The notes under the pieces: generated by a model
Seen by the model: the letters and a program-made list of their open reading frames with translations, nothing else
Databases searched by the model: none
What the model was told of the DNA's origin: nothing
Position numbers and translations under genes: made by a program
Shown: positions 18,167-26,347 of the stretch, piece after piece
Layout of the letters: each line of letters opens with the position of its first letter
Numbering within the stretch: position 1 is the stretch's first letter
NCBI GenBank assembly: GCA_023100825.1
Contig: CP095846.1
Coordinates: forward strand, 3,782,001 to 3,846,000
Length of the DNA: 64,000 nucleotides
Origin: Nocardioidaceae bacterium SCSIO 66511
Lineage (GTDB): Bacteria > Actinomycetota > Actinomycetes > Propionibacteriales > Nocardioidaceae
Direction of reading: 5' to 3'

Positions 18167-18261
18167 GGTGAGCGCGACTCCCTACTATTCGTGCGAAACG
18201 TGACCACTGCGGCACGGTCGGCGACTAGCCTTCAGACGTGACAACGACCCAGCTGACGTAG

Positions 18262-19182
18262 GTGTGCGAATTGCCCTCTCCCGGTGTATCCGTAGTGATC
18301 GCGACCCGCGATCGACTCGACCTCCTCCAGTGCGCGATCGGCGCCGTGGTCTCCCAGGACTACTCCGGACCGATCGAGGTCCTGGTCGTCTTCGACCGCT
18401 CCACTCCCGTACCGACGCTCGAGCGAGACGACCCACACCGACGGGTGCGTGTACTCGAGAACACCCGCTCCGCTGGGCTTCCGGGCGCACGCAACAGCGG
18501 CATTCTCGCAGCCGAGCACGACTTGGTCGCCTTCTGCGACGACGACGATCACTGGTTGGCGAACAAGTTGCGCCGCCAAGTGGACGCACTCGAGTTGCGC
18601 TCGGTAGCTGCGGCAGTGACGGGCATCCAGATCCGATTCGAAGAGTCGGTGACACCCCGGCCGATCGACCGCGCCTCGATCTCGTTCGACGACCTGATTC
18701 GCGATCGGCTGACCGAAGCACACCCGTCGACGTTCCTCATTCGACATGAGCTGTTCGAAGACGAGTCCGAACTTGTCGATGAGGAGATACCAGGCGGTTA
18801 CGGCGAGGACTACGACCTTCTGCTGAGGCTCGCGCGACGCGCACCGATCGCGGTCGTCCCCGAGCCGCTCGTGGAGGTTCTGTGGCATCAAGGGTCCTTT
18901 TTCACAAGGAGATTCGAGACCATCGTCACCGCGCTCGACTACCTCCTCGACAAGCATCCTGAGTTCGCGGACGACCGCCGCGGCCACGCTCGCATCACCG
19001 GCCAGCAGGCCTTTGCCCTTGCTGCGATCGGGCGGCGTTCTGACTCGGTCTCGACTGCGCTGGCGACCTTGCGCCGGCAACCGTCGGAGAAGCGCGCGCT
19101 CCTATCCCTACTCGTGAACATGCGGGTCGTCGGCCCGGAGACAGTGCTTCGCCTCGCACACCGAACCGGTCGCGGCATCTGA
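18262..19182 (+). CDS. GT2 family glycosyltransferase
   Basis: The 306-residue protein has a GT-A core: PGVSVVIATRDRLDLLQCAI, ARNSGILAAEHDLVAFCDDDDHW (the DxD-type metal site) and GGYGEDYDLLLRLARR (the ED acceptor motif), followed by a helical C-terminal region. There is no membrane segment, so it should act in the cytoplasm on nucleotide sugars and a lipid-linked acceptor. The start is GTG 18262, with TTG 18271 as an alternative; neither has a strong ribosome-binding site. It is a lone plus-strand gene between two divergent or convergent propeller genes. Sugar specificity is unknown. Confidence 0.85.
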   Translation: MCELPSPGVSVVIATRDRLDLLQCAIGAVVSQDYSGPIEVLVVFDRSTPVPTLERDDPHRRVRVLENTRSAGLPGARNSGILAAEHDLVAFCDDDDHWLANKLRRQVDALELRSVAAAVTGIQIRFEESVTPRPIDRASISFDDLIRDRLTEAHPSTFLIRHELFEDESELVDEEIPGGYGEDYDLLLRLARRAPIAVVPEPLVEVLWHQGSFFTRRFETIVTALDYLLDKHPEFADDRRGHARITGQQAFALAAIGRRSDSVSTALATLRRQPSEKRALLSLLVNMRVVGPETVLRLAHRTGRGI

Positions 19183-19233
19183 CCGTCGCGACCGGGCAGG
19201 CCAAGCTGGCGTCTCGCTCGGCGTGCGCGCTAC

Positions 19234-22092
19234 TCAACGGGTGTTCAGAACGATTGTCCAGGCGACCGAGCGAGGACTATTGCGGTTCGTTGTTGCAGTC
19301 CGGCGTCCAACACGTCCACCCTCGACCGGACCATTCGAGTCGGCGAGCAGTGACGTGACGCGTCCCTTGCCCACGCCGTACACAGAGCGTCGTACGGCCA
19401 CCGGTTTCGGCGCCTTCCATTTGGTCGTCGAGCTCGACCGGTCGGCCCAGTACGAGACGACCCAGTCACCGGCCTTTGCGCGAGCGGTCGGGGTGCGGTG
19501 CTTCTTCGTACGCCGCGACGTCGACTTCCGAGCGGCACCGACCGAGTCGGCCCTTGCATATGCTGCGACCGTGAACGTCGCCTTCGTGCCACCGGCAAGG
19601 CTCCACCGCCTCTTGGAACCTGCGTCCGATGCACGCGCCGACTTGGTCCAGGCAAAGCTCGCGAACTTGCCATCGGACTTGCGCCCGATCAGATTCCAAC
19701 CCTTCGGTGCGATGGGCCTCGGGTGCCGGGACGCGAAGGTCGCGATCGCCAACAAGGTGTCACCACGCTTGGTGTTGGCGGGTATCGGCACTCGTGGCCG
19801 GGCGTTGTGCCGCGCGACCCCCTTGGCGGCTCGATACCGCACACTCGACGGTGGCGGCGCGGACACCGTCACCTGACGCGTCGCCATGTCTGTACTGCCA
19901 GCGTCGTCGGTCACCGTCAAGGCGATCGTGTACGTCCCGTCGGCGCCGTACGAGTGCTGAGACTGCTTACCGCTCGCCGAATCGCCGTCGCCGAAGTCCC
20001 ATTCGTACGAGGCGATCGCTCCCCTGTCGTCCGTTGAGTCCGATCCGTCGAACTCACACTCGCGATCGCTGCAGGTGACAGCGAACCCGGCCTTGGGCGG
20101 AGCGTTCATCCGACCGATGAAGAGTGCGTTGGCGCGCCAGTCGTTGCCGGTGCCGACTGTTGTCGATGAGCCTGAGGGTATGCCGTTTTGGATGTTGATG
20201 GCGGTCAGTCCGTTGCTGGATGTCGCGACGTAGACCTTGCCGGCGGCGGTGAACATGCCGTCGGTTGTCGACCAGTTACGTCCGGTCGATGCTTGGAACT
20301 GGTCGACACCGACGATGCCGCTGTCGACGCTGAAGAAGCGGTAGAACAACGCGGACTGGCCACGCAGGGTATAGAAGAGTCGGCCGTTGTCGTAGTACAT
20401 CCCGGTCACGTTCGGGATCTGCGAATAGAACGCGCTGATCCGTCCGTCGTAGGTGTTACCGCTTCCGGTGCCGACACCGGCCCAGTACGGATCGTTGTAC
20501 GGGTCGAGCTTCGTCGCCGGGCCGAAGCTGCCGTCGTCGAACGACCGCCGATACAGTGCGCCGTCGCTCTGCCCGTAGATCAGCTCGTTGCCGACCCGGA
20601 ACGCACCCCGCACTCGACCCCAGTCGATCCCGCCACTGTTGACGTTCGACGGCGAACCAGCCGTCGTCCCGTCGAAGTCGACCGAACGCAACGGATTGCC
20701 GCCGGACCTGCCCAGATAGACCGAACCCGGCAGACTCGGCGTCGTGTCATCGGCAACGGCCGCGCCGCCGGCGAGTGGAAAGAACGCGATCCGTGGACGC
20801 TTGTACTGACGGTTGCCGACCCACACAGTGTCGCTACCCATCCACAACCCACTCGAAGACGCATGCAACGCATACACCGCAGCACCACGTGGGTTACGGC
20901 CCGGATTCCACTTCAACGGCACACCCGTACGCGGGTCGAGCGCAGCGATACCCGGCCGCGGCACCGCACCGGACTCGGCACGATCACTGCCCATCGCATT
21001 GTTGAACCACCGCTGATGCCCACCGACATACACCGCCTGCTCGGTCGTCTCCACCGCCCACAACGTGTCGCCACCGGTATCGGCAACCCACGTCGGCTGA
21101 ATATTGCTCCCCGTCGCATTCGCCTCGAACCTCGCCGCGGTATCGCAAAGCGTCCCAGTGTTGTGACCGCCCGTGGTCGCAATCACGAAGTAGCTCCCGT
21201 CAGGCGACATGTCCACACCACGCACATAGGTGTCGAACGCCCAGTTGAAGCAGTACGGCTCGTAACGCCGGGTCTGCCAGTTCGCAACCGACGCACTGGC
21301 AGAAGACAGATCGATCACGACAGCCTGGTCCCGAGACAACCCATCGACCCGCTTGAAGTTCCCGATCGCCACCATCCGGCTGCCATCGGGAGTCACATCA
21401 AGATCACGCACACCGACCGCTCCCTGCGCCCCACCGCCAGAGTCGTTGTGTCGCTGCGTCACCGGAAGGTTCAAGTACGGCAGCAACGCGCCACTGTCCG
21501 CATCGAGCGCAACAAGACCGCCATAAAAGCTGCCGCCGACATTCTTGAAGTTGCCCCCGACGAAGATCCGATCACCCGACCGCTGAATCGTGTTCGCACG
21601 ACCGTTCATCGCCGGCGCACTGAACCCCGACACCCGCGAACCATCCGACAACCTGAGCAACACCACACGACTCGAGTTCGCACCATTCACCTGCGAGAAC
21701 CCACCCACGACATAGACCGTCCCCGCCGTCGGACCCGCCAGCACCTCTTCCACCGAACCGTTCAACGCCGGCACAAACGACGTACTGATCTTGCCCGTGT
21801 CAGCATCAAACGCCAGCAGATAATTACGCGTGACCTGACCGCCACCCGCCGACGTCGCCTTCGTGAAGTTGCCCCCCAACACCACCGTGTCACCGATCTG
21901 AGCAATCCCACGCACAGAACCGTTATCCACCGCCGGAGTAGTACCCGCCGGCACCGCACCAACCACCTTGTTGTGCTCAGGCGCAACACCCCGCGACGGA
22001 CCAGACCCCACCGCAGCCAACACACCCGCAACCAGACAACACAACGCGAAACCAACAACAAGCCGCATCCCACGACGAGCAAAAACAATCAT
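19234..22092 (-). CDS. Large secreted beta-propeller/PKD surface protein (paralog 2, basic C-terminus)
   Basis: The 952-residue protein matches paralog 1 exactly for residues 1 to about 659 (signal peptide and propeller). Its PKD domain (YEWDFGDG and YTIALTVTDDAG) and C-terminal domain have the same layout but clearly different sequence. The C-terminal domain keeps the GDWVVSYWADRSSSTT and RSVAWTIVLN patterns but is loaded with Arg and Lys (for example RRTKKHR). ATG 22092 is preferred over ATG 22101 because of the spacing from GGTGAGG. No gene lies close behind it on the same strand. The pattern suggests gene conversion of the propeller while the distal modules evolve separately, possibly for different ligand charge. 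Confidence 0.85.
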   Translation of the reverse strand: MIVFARRGMRLVVGFALCCLVAGVLAAVGSGPSRGVAPEHNKVVGAVPAGTTPAVDNGSVRGIAQIGDTVVLGGNFTKATSAGGGQVTRNYLLAFDADTGKISTSFVPALNGSVEEVLAGPTAGTVYVVGGFSQVNGANSSRVVLLRLSDGSRVSGFSAPAMNGRANTIQRSGDRIFVGGNFKNVGGSFYGGLVALDADSGALLPYLNLPVTQRHNDSGGGAQGAVGVRDLDVTPDGSRMVAIGNFKRVDGLSRDQAVVIDLSSASASVANWQTRRYEPYCFNWAFDTYVRGVDMSPDGSYFVIATTGGHNTGTLCDTAARFEANATGSNIQPTWVADTGGDTLWAVETTEQAVYVGGHQRWFNNAMGSDRAESGAVPRPGIAALDPRTGVPLKWNPGRNPRGAAVYALHASSSGLWMGSDTVWVGNRQYKRPRIAFFPLAGGAAVADDTTPSLPGSVYLGRSGGNPLRSVDFDGTTAGSPSNVNSGGIDWGRVRGAFRVGNELIYGQSDGALYRRSFDDGSFGPATKLDPYNDPYWAGVGTGSGNTYDGRISAFYSQIPNVTGMYYDNGRLFYTLRGQSALFYRFFSVDSGIVGVDQFQASTGRNWSTTDGMFTAAGKVYVATSSNGLTAINIQNGIPSGSSTTVGTGNDWRANALFIGRMNAPPKAGFAVTCSDRECEFDGSDSTDDRGAIASYEWDFGDGDSASGKQSQHSYGADGTYTIALTVTDDAGSTDMATRQVTVSAPPPSSVRYRAAKGVARHNARPRVPIPANTKRGDTLLAIATFASRHPRPIAPKGWNLIGRKSDGKFASFAWTKSARASDAGSKRRWSLAGGTKATFTVAAYARADSVGAARKSTSRRTKKHRTPTARAKAGDWVVSYWADRSSSTTKWKAPKPVAVRRSVYGVGKGRVTSLLADSNGPVEGGRVGRRTATTNRNSPRSVAWTIVLNTR

Positions 22093-22113
22093 CGGCCGCA
22101 TCCCTCACCAACA
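20114..22113. repeat. 2000-bp duplicated tract, copy B
   Basis: Partner of 16057-18056 in direct orientation. The junctions are the CCGATGAAG sequence at the left and CCTCACCAACA at the right. A direct repeat of this length can mediate a 4057-bp deletion or duplication that would remove or add one hybrid gene and the GT2 gene between. Confidence 0.9.
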
Positions 22114-22162
22114 CAGATTGAAGCCTGCCCATCCATGTAACCGCCGACCTCGCGGATGTACA

Positions 22163-22219
22163 CCGAAATTCGGAAAGTTTCCGCAAACTAATACTCAATG
22201 TGTCTGACGTCTGACACAT
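22163..22219 (-). promoter_or_regulatory. Shared upstream element, copy 2, with a 22-bp palindrome
   Basis: CCGAAA (22163), CGCAAA, TACTCA (22192-22197) and TGACACAT (22212-22219) repeat the arrangement seen ahead of paralog 1. Here the end of the element forms a near-perfect palindrome, ATGTGTC-N8-GACACAT (22198-22219) centred on GACGTC, a plausible dimeric regulator site. Confidence 0.55.
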
Positions 22220-22335
22220 CGTTGATTAGGACCCCTATAAACGCTGCGGTTTCGGCTTCACAACGGCCCGTCGATATCGGTGTTCGAGAGGCAGACCCCT
22301 ACGCGTCGCCGCCGCGCGAACCGGGTGACGCGAGC

Positions 22336-23787
22336 CTAGTAGCCGAACGCGCGCCGAACGCCGGCGGTCAGCAGCCCTACAACGCGTCGGTCTCGCGCAG
22401 GCAGCTGCGAGCGCCACGCATCGTCTCGCACCAGGTCGACGGCTCCGGTCTTGAACCGCATAGGGTTCCCGGCAACCGTGTGTGCCTCCCGCAGCTGGAT
22501 CCGACGACCGTCCACATGCGCAAGCTCCGTGCCGGTGTCGTGACCGGCGAAATCGAGTAGCCGCTGCAGGGTTTCGGCCGGTGCGTCCAAGAAGTCCTCG
22601 TACCGCACGGTTGTCAACGGGACGCCTCGGGTGCGTAGTCCGGTGGCAAGACCAGCGAACGTCGTCCATGTCGCGGCCGACCGAGCGGCCCCGTACCGAG
22701 GCATCATGACCGCCTCGTCGACGACCTCCGGTCGCTTGACGGATTTCGCCCACGAGTGCGCGACCCCCCGTGGGTCACGCACCACGTGGACGCAGCGCAG
22801 GTCCACCTGCGCGCGGCGGGCGAGCGCGGCGTACGCAGGCAGCTTGCTCGAGTCGACCAACAGTCGCGCTCCCGACGTGTCGTACGCCGCGCCGTACAGC
22901 CGACCTAGTCGACTCACCATTCGGTCACGCTCGAGGCGGTGTTGCGCCGATGGACTTGTCGTCAACAGTTCGAGGTATCGCCGCGTGCGCACGACACGGT
23001 GCCGATCGGCGACGACCTCGCTCAGATCGAGCGTCTCCCAGCCGTCGAACGCCGCCTTGCCCACTGCCGACCAGAACTCACATTTGTCGAATGTGAGACC
23101 ACATCCACACAGCTCGTGATCGCGTACGCCGCGCTCCCACAGGTGGACGGTCTCGCCAAGGGACGCGACGCCTGGGACGTCACCCAGCGCGCGTTCCAAC
23201 AGCGTCGACCCGCTGCGTCCGGAACCGACCATCAACAGCACCTTGGGCCGAGACTGCACCCCTCCGAGCTCCGCGATGACGTTGCCCAACCGTTGGCTCG
23301 CCGTTGCAAGTCGCGCGTCAGCCTCTGGATCTGCATCCATGCGCGGCGTTGGGTCGTCGACGCCGGCGTCGAGCAGCGCACGGAACTCGGTGGCGCCGTT
23401 CGCGGCGTAGATCAGACCGTCATCGTTCAGTCGCCGGCAGAAGGCGAGCTGGTGGCCGTCGACGTGCTCGCCAAGCATCGGGTCGCGGGCGACGACCACC
23501 GGGATCCGGCCCGCATCGCGCGCTTCCACGATCGACATGGGGCCGCCCTGGGTGACGATCACGTCAGCTCGCCGCATCAATGCCGCCAACTCGTCATGCG
23601 ACACATACGGCGCCGCCGGGCTGTTCGGATGCTTCGACGTCCCGTACTGGATGAACACGTCGACATCGGGCCGAAGCGACGCCCAGTCATCGAGCCAGTC
23701 GACGAGGCGATCGAATCGATGATGGTCCGAGCCGACCGTTGCGAGCACGAACGGGACGCCTGGGCGCACATTGGCTGCGATGCTCAC
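22336..23787 (-). CDS. Fusion of Alg13-like (GT28 C-terminal) domain with a sulfotransferase
   Basis: Residues 10-150 are an Alg13/EpsF-type domain: FIQYGTSKHPNSPAAPYVSH, ADVIVTQGGPMSIVEA and MLGEHVDGHQ, the UDP-sugar binding half of a two-part glycosyltransferase. Residues 180-483 are a sulfotransferase with PSB VGSGRSGSTLLERAL (187-201), CGCGLTFDKCEFW and VVRDPRGVAHSWAKS (336-350). GTG 23787 overlaps the stop of the Alg14-like gene by 4 bp, so the two halves of the glycosyltransferase are translationally coupled. The fusion suggests that a sugar is added and then sulfated on the same membrane-bound assembly. I do not recall this domain pairing as a described family; that needs a search. Confidence 0.88.
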   Translation of the reverse strand: MSIAANVRPGVPFVLATVGSDHHRFDRLVDWLDDWASLRPDVDVFIQYGTSKHPNSPAAPYVSHDELAALMRRADVIVTQGGPMSIVEARDAGRIPVVVARDPMLGEHVDGHQLAFCRRLNDDGLIYAANGATEFRALLDAGVDDPTPRMDADPEADARLATASQRLGNVIAELGGVQSRPKVLLMVGSGRSGSTLLERALGDVPGVASLGETVHLWERGVRDHELCGCGLTFDKCEFWSAVGKAAFDGWETLDLSEVVADRHRVVRTRRYLELLTTSPSAQHRLERDRMVSRLGRLYGAAYDTSGARLLVDSSKLPAYAALARRAQVDLRCVHVVRDPRGVAHSWAKSVKRPEVVDEAVMMPRYGAARSAATWTTFAGLATGLRTRGVPLTTVRYEDFLDAPAETLQRLLDFAGHDTGTELAHVDGRRIQLREAHTVAGNPMRFKTGAVDLVRDDAWRSQLPARDRRVVGLLTAGVRRAFGY

Positions 23788-24239
23788 AGCACCTGCCCGA
23801 TGAGCTCGGAGCCGCGGTAGAGGTCGCGCTGCTCTTCCCACTGGACACAGAACCGCGATGTGACCGGCCGGCACATGCGACCGGTCAGCGTCTTCGAGTC
23901 GATCCGGTCGTAAACCTCGACGTACACGGTCGGGATCCCACGCCTCCGCGCCTCGACGAAGAACGGCACGGCAACGCCCGCGCCAGTGGACACAACGATG
24001 TCCGGACGTACCGCAGGAATCACCTTCCTGGCCAGGTTCCAGTTGCGGGCCAGGTTCACGACATTGCGCGTCGTCGGGTGGTACGCGTGAATGACGTCCT
24101 CGCCGGCAAGCGGCTCCTGTGCATCAGGTTTGTCGAATGTCACCCACGTTCGCGGGTGATCCGCCCAGACCGAGCGGAGACGTACGAGCTGGGCAAGATG
24201 ACCGCCAGTAGACGTGACAAGTAACAACCGAGGATTCAT
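23784..24239 (-). CDS. Alg14-like glycosyltransferase membrane-anchor subunit (PssD/CpsF-like)
   Basis: The 151-residue protein opens MNPRLLLVTSTGGHLAQLVRL, followed by TWVTFDKPDAQ, NLARNWNLARKVI and DIVVSTGAGVAVPFF, then VYVEVYDRIDSKTLTGRM. This is the Alg14/PssD/CpsF pattern, a membrane-associated acceptor-binding half that works only with an Alg13-like partner. The partner is encoded directly downstream as the N-terminal part of the sulfotransferase fusion. Together they should transfer a sugar from a UDP donor to a lipid-linked acceptor at the inner membrane face. Confidence 0.88.
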   Translation of the reverse strand: MNPRLLLVTSTGGHLAQLVRLRSVWADHPRTWVTFDKPDAQEPLAGEDVIHAYHPTTRNVVNLARNWNLARKVIPAVRPDIVVSTGAGVAVPFFVEARRRGIPTVYVEVYDRIDSKTLTGRMCRPVTSRFCVQWEEQRDLYRGSELIGQVL

Positions 24240-24329
24240 CTGCGGCCCTCCCGAAACCTGCTCGCGAGTCTAGGTGCGCGGTGGCCGCACCGTCCCCGGT
24301 TTGGAGAGATCCACCGTCGGCCGCGTAGC

Positions 24330-25217
24330 TCAGTGCCGAGCCATGATTTCTCGCCATGCGCGTTGGGACGGCGCATCCTCGAGCTCGAACTCGCCGCCGA
24401 CCGACGAGTTGAAGTAGGTGACGAAAGCGGCGTCGTTGCGCCTCGAGTACGACGCCACTTCACGCAGCCACTGGGCGCGTCCCGCTCCGTCGTCTCCGAC
24501 CGCCAGCTTGCTTCCGAGCTCCGCAATCGCCCACGCCGAACCTGCCCGTCCCGACAGTTGCTGGGACGCGTCGAGAATGGCGGCGGGCGACGCGTACTCG
24601 CCGTCTCTTGCGGCCGCGTTGTAGCAGTCCCAGGCAAGTACGTCGGGCGGATCTGCAGGGACGTACGCTGACCACCGACGTGTCGAATCCGCGCGTGCGG
24701 TCCAGCACATCAGGACGACAGTGCTGATCAGTCTGGGGCTATGCGCCTGATCGGCGATCCGATCGATGTGCTCCCACGCGCGTACGAACTCGTCGGCAGT
24801 GAAAGCACCTCGCTCGATATCATCCTCGGGCTCGTGGAAGTAGACCCAGTACACGTCGCGATCTGTCGGCGCTTGCGCAAACCAGTCGCGTAGGTACGCA
24901 TCCACATCACCGTCGAGTACCTCACGCGGTGCGACCTTGAAGGACACGACTACGTCGGCCGACCCGGCCAGGCCGGTGATCTTCGGCCAGGGTTCTGGTC
25001 GAGACGACGAGAACAGCCTCACGATCGGCGGCGTACCGATCTCGCGGCTGGCCCGCTCCGCGGCGGCCGTCGCGGACTCGCCCGGACGCGAGGCGACGGT
25101 GGCACCGAACACGGTTACGTCGCCGCGATCCGCTCGCCCGTCTGCCAATACGGCCGCGACCGCACCGACGATCGCTGCCGTGAGCAGGAGCGCCAGTGCG
25201 GCTCGCAGTCTCGTCAC
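24330..25217 (-). CDS. Secreted glycoside hydrolase-like protein (TIM-barrel type), acidic paralog
   Basis: The 295-residue protein has an N-terminal signal/anchor (MTRLRAALALLLTAAIVGAV). Its catalytic-type motifs are WVYFHEPED, with Glu129 as likely acid/base, and AIAELGSKLA, with Glu233 as likely nucleophile. These are spaced as in (beta/alpha)8 retaining glycosidases such as the GH26-like group. VLAWDCYN between them is a typical barrel strand. It is paralogous to the next upstream gene (25258-26196) but has few lysines and many Asp/Glu. It may trim or release the locus's own polysaccharide outside the cell. The family assignment is tentative. Confidence 0.7.
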   Translation of the reverse strand: MTRLRAALALLLTAAIVGAVAAVLADGRADRGDVTVFGATVASRPGESATAAAERASREIGTPPIVRLFSSSRPEPWPKITGLAGSADVVVSFKVAPREVLDGDVDAYLRDWFAQAPTDRDVYWVYFHEPEDDIERGAFTADEFVRAWEHIDRIADQAHSPRLISTVVLMCWTARADSTRRWSAYVPADPPDVLAWDCYNAAARDGEYASPAAILDASQQLSGRAGSAWAIAELGSKLAVGDDGAGRAQWLREVASYSRRNDAAFVTYFNSSVGGEFELEDAPSQRAWREIMARH

Positions 25218-25257
25218 CCGGCAAGGCTAGGCCTTGCCTGGTGACGCGTGTGCGGAG

Positions 25258-26196
25258 TCAGCCGATCCGGTTCACCACGAACCGCCAGCCACGCTTGGAC
25301 GGACGGTCACGCAGTCGGAAGTCACCGCCGACATCACTGTCGAAGTAGGTGACGAACCGTGCATCGTGCTTCTTCAGGTAACGACCCGCACGGCGAAGCC
25401 ACGCCTCCCGTCGGTCACCGTTGTCGCCGGAGGCGAGCAGGCTGCCGAACTCGGCGATACCGTACGGCCGGTTCTGCCGCGCCGAGATCCGGATGATCTT
25501 GCGGAACATCTTCTTCGGCGCGAGATAGCTGTTCTTCCGGATGAGGTAGTTGTACGCATCCCATCCGAGCACGTCGACCGCGGACCGTACGTAATAGTCC
25601 TTCCAGGAGCGCCCGGAGCTGGGGTTCAGGGACCACGCCATCAGGATCAGCGTCGACTTCAACTTGGGGTTGTGTGCCTTCGCCTCGAGCCGCTTCAGAT
25701 GCTTCCATGCCCGGCGGTACTGGGCAGCCGTGAACTGGCCGGCCTCGATGTTGTCTTCGGGCTCGTGGTAGTACGACCAGAAGGTGGGCTTCTTCTTCGG
25801 CGCATGCCGGAACCATCGGGTGAGGAATCGATCGTGGCGACCGGAAGCGATCGCAACCGGGTCGGCCTTGAACGAGACGACGAGCCGTCGACCCTTGTAG
25901 TTCGATCGCAGACTCGACCACGAGGCCGGCAGCCCGGTGTGGAATGCCCGGACGACGTCGACCCCGCCGAACTTGCGATCGGTGCGCTTCAAAGCCTGCG
26001 CCGCGGTCTCGCCGCCTCGGCGCTGAGCAGTGGACCCGAACAGCGTCTTCGGTGCCTTCTTGCTCGCGACGGTCGACGGCGCACTGGTGGATCCCGATTG
26101 GCTTGCACCCGTTGCTGCTAGCGGAGCGACAGTCATTGCGGCGCTTGTTGACAATACGAAAAGTGTGCGATGCACACGGTGTGACGTAGTACTCAT
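25258..26196 (-). CDS. Secreted glycoside hydrolase-like protein, basic paralog
   Basis: The 312-residue protein has a signal peptide (LFVLSTSAAMTVAPLAATG), a Ser/Thr/Lys-rich spacer and the same fold markers as its neighbour: WSYYHEPEDNIEAG (Glu145) and GIAEFGSLLASGD (Glu249), with VLGWDAYNY between. Numbering is from ATG 26196, favoured over the in-frame GTG at 26205 because GAGTGG lies 6 bases upstream. Unlike its paralog it is rich in Lys and Arg. A tandem acidic/basic pair of candidate hydrolases next to a sulfated-glycan locus suggests activity on a charged polymer. No cleavage specificity can be read from sequence. Confidence 0.7.
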   Translation of the reverse strand: MSTTSHRVHRTLFVLSTSAAMTVAPLAATGASQSGSTSAPSTVASKKAPKTLFGSTAQRRGGETAAQALKRTDRKFGGVDVVRAFHTGLPASWSSLRSNYKGRRLVVSFKADPVAIASGRHDRFLTRWFRHAPKKKPTFWSYYHEPEDNIEAGQFTAAQYRRAWKHLKRLEAKAHNPKLKSTLILMAWSLNPSSGRSWKDYYVRSAVDVLGWDAYNYLIRKNSYLAPKKMFRKIIRISARQNRPYGIAEFGSLLASGDNGDRREAWLRRAGRYLKKHDARFVTYFDSDVGGDFRLRDRPSKRGWRFVVNRIG

Positions 26197-26248
26197 AGTA
26201 ACCACTCAATTGCGGACGGTTAACAAGCACAAGACGATAAACCTTGCG

Positions 26249-26285
26249 CCGAAACCCCGCAAAAGAGGAGTTTTTACTCAGCGTG
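26249..26285 (-). promoter_or_regulatory. Shared upstream element, copy 3
   Basis: CCGAAA (26249), CGCAAAAGAG and TACTCAGCGTG (26275-26285) lie 53-90 bp ahead of the hydrolase-like gene start, matching the core of the elements at 18111-18166 and 22163-22219. The TGACACAT half is not present here. Confidence 0.5.
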
Positions 26286-26347
26286 AGAGGCGAAACAAAT
26301 ACCGGAGAAGTCCCGAATGAAACGATTACAGATTCGCGAAGGCGCGG

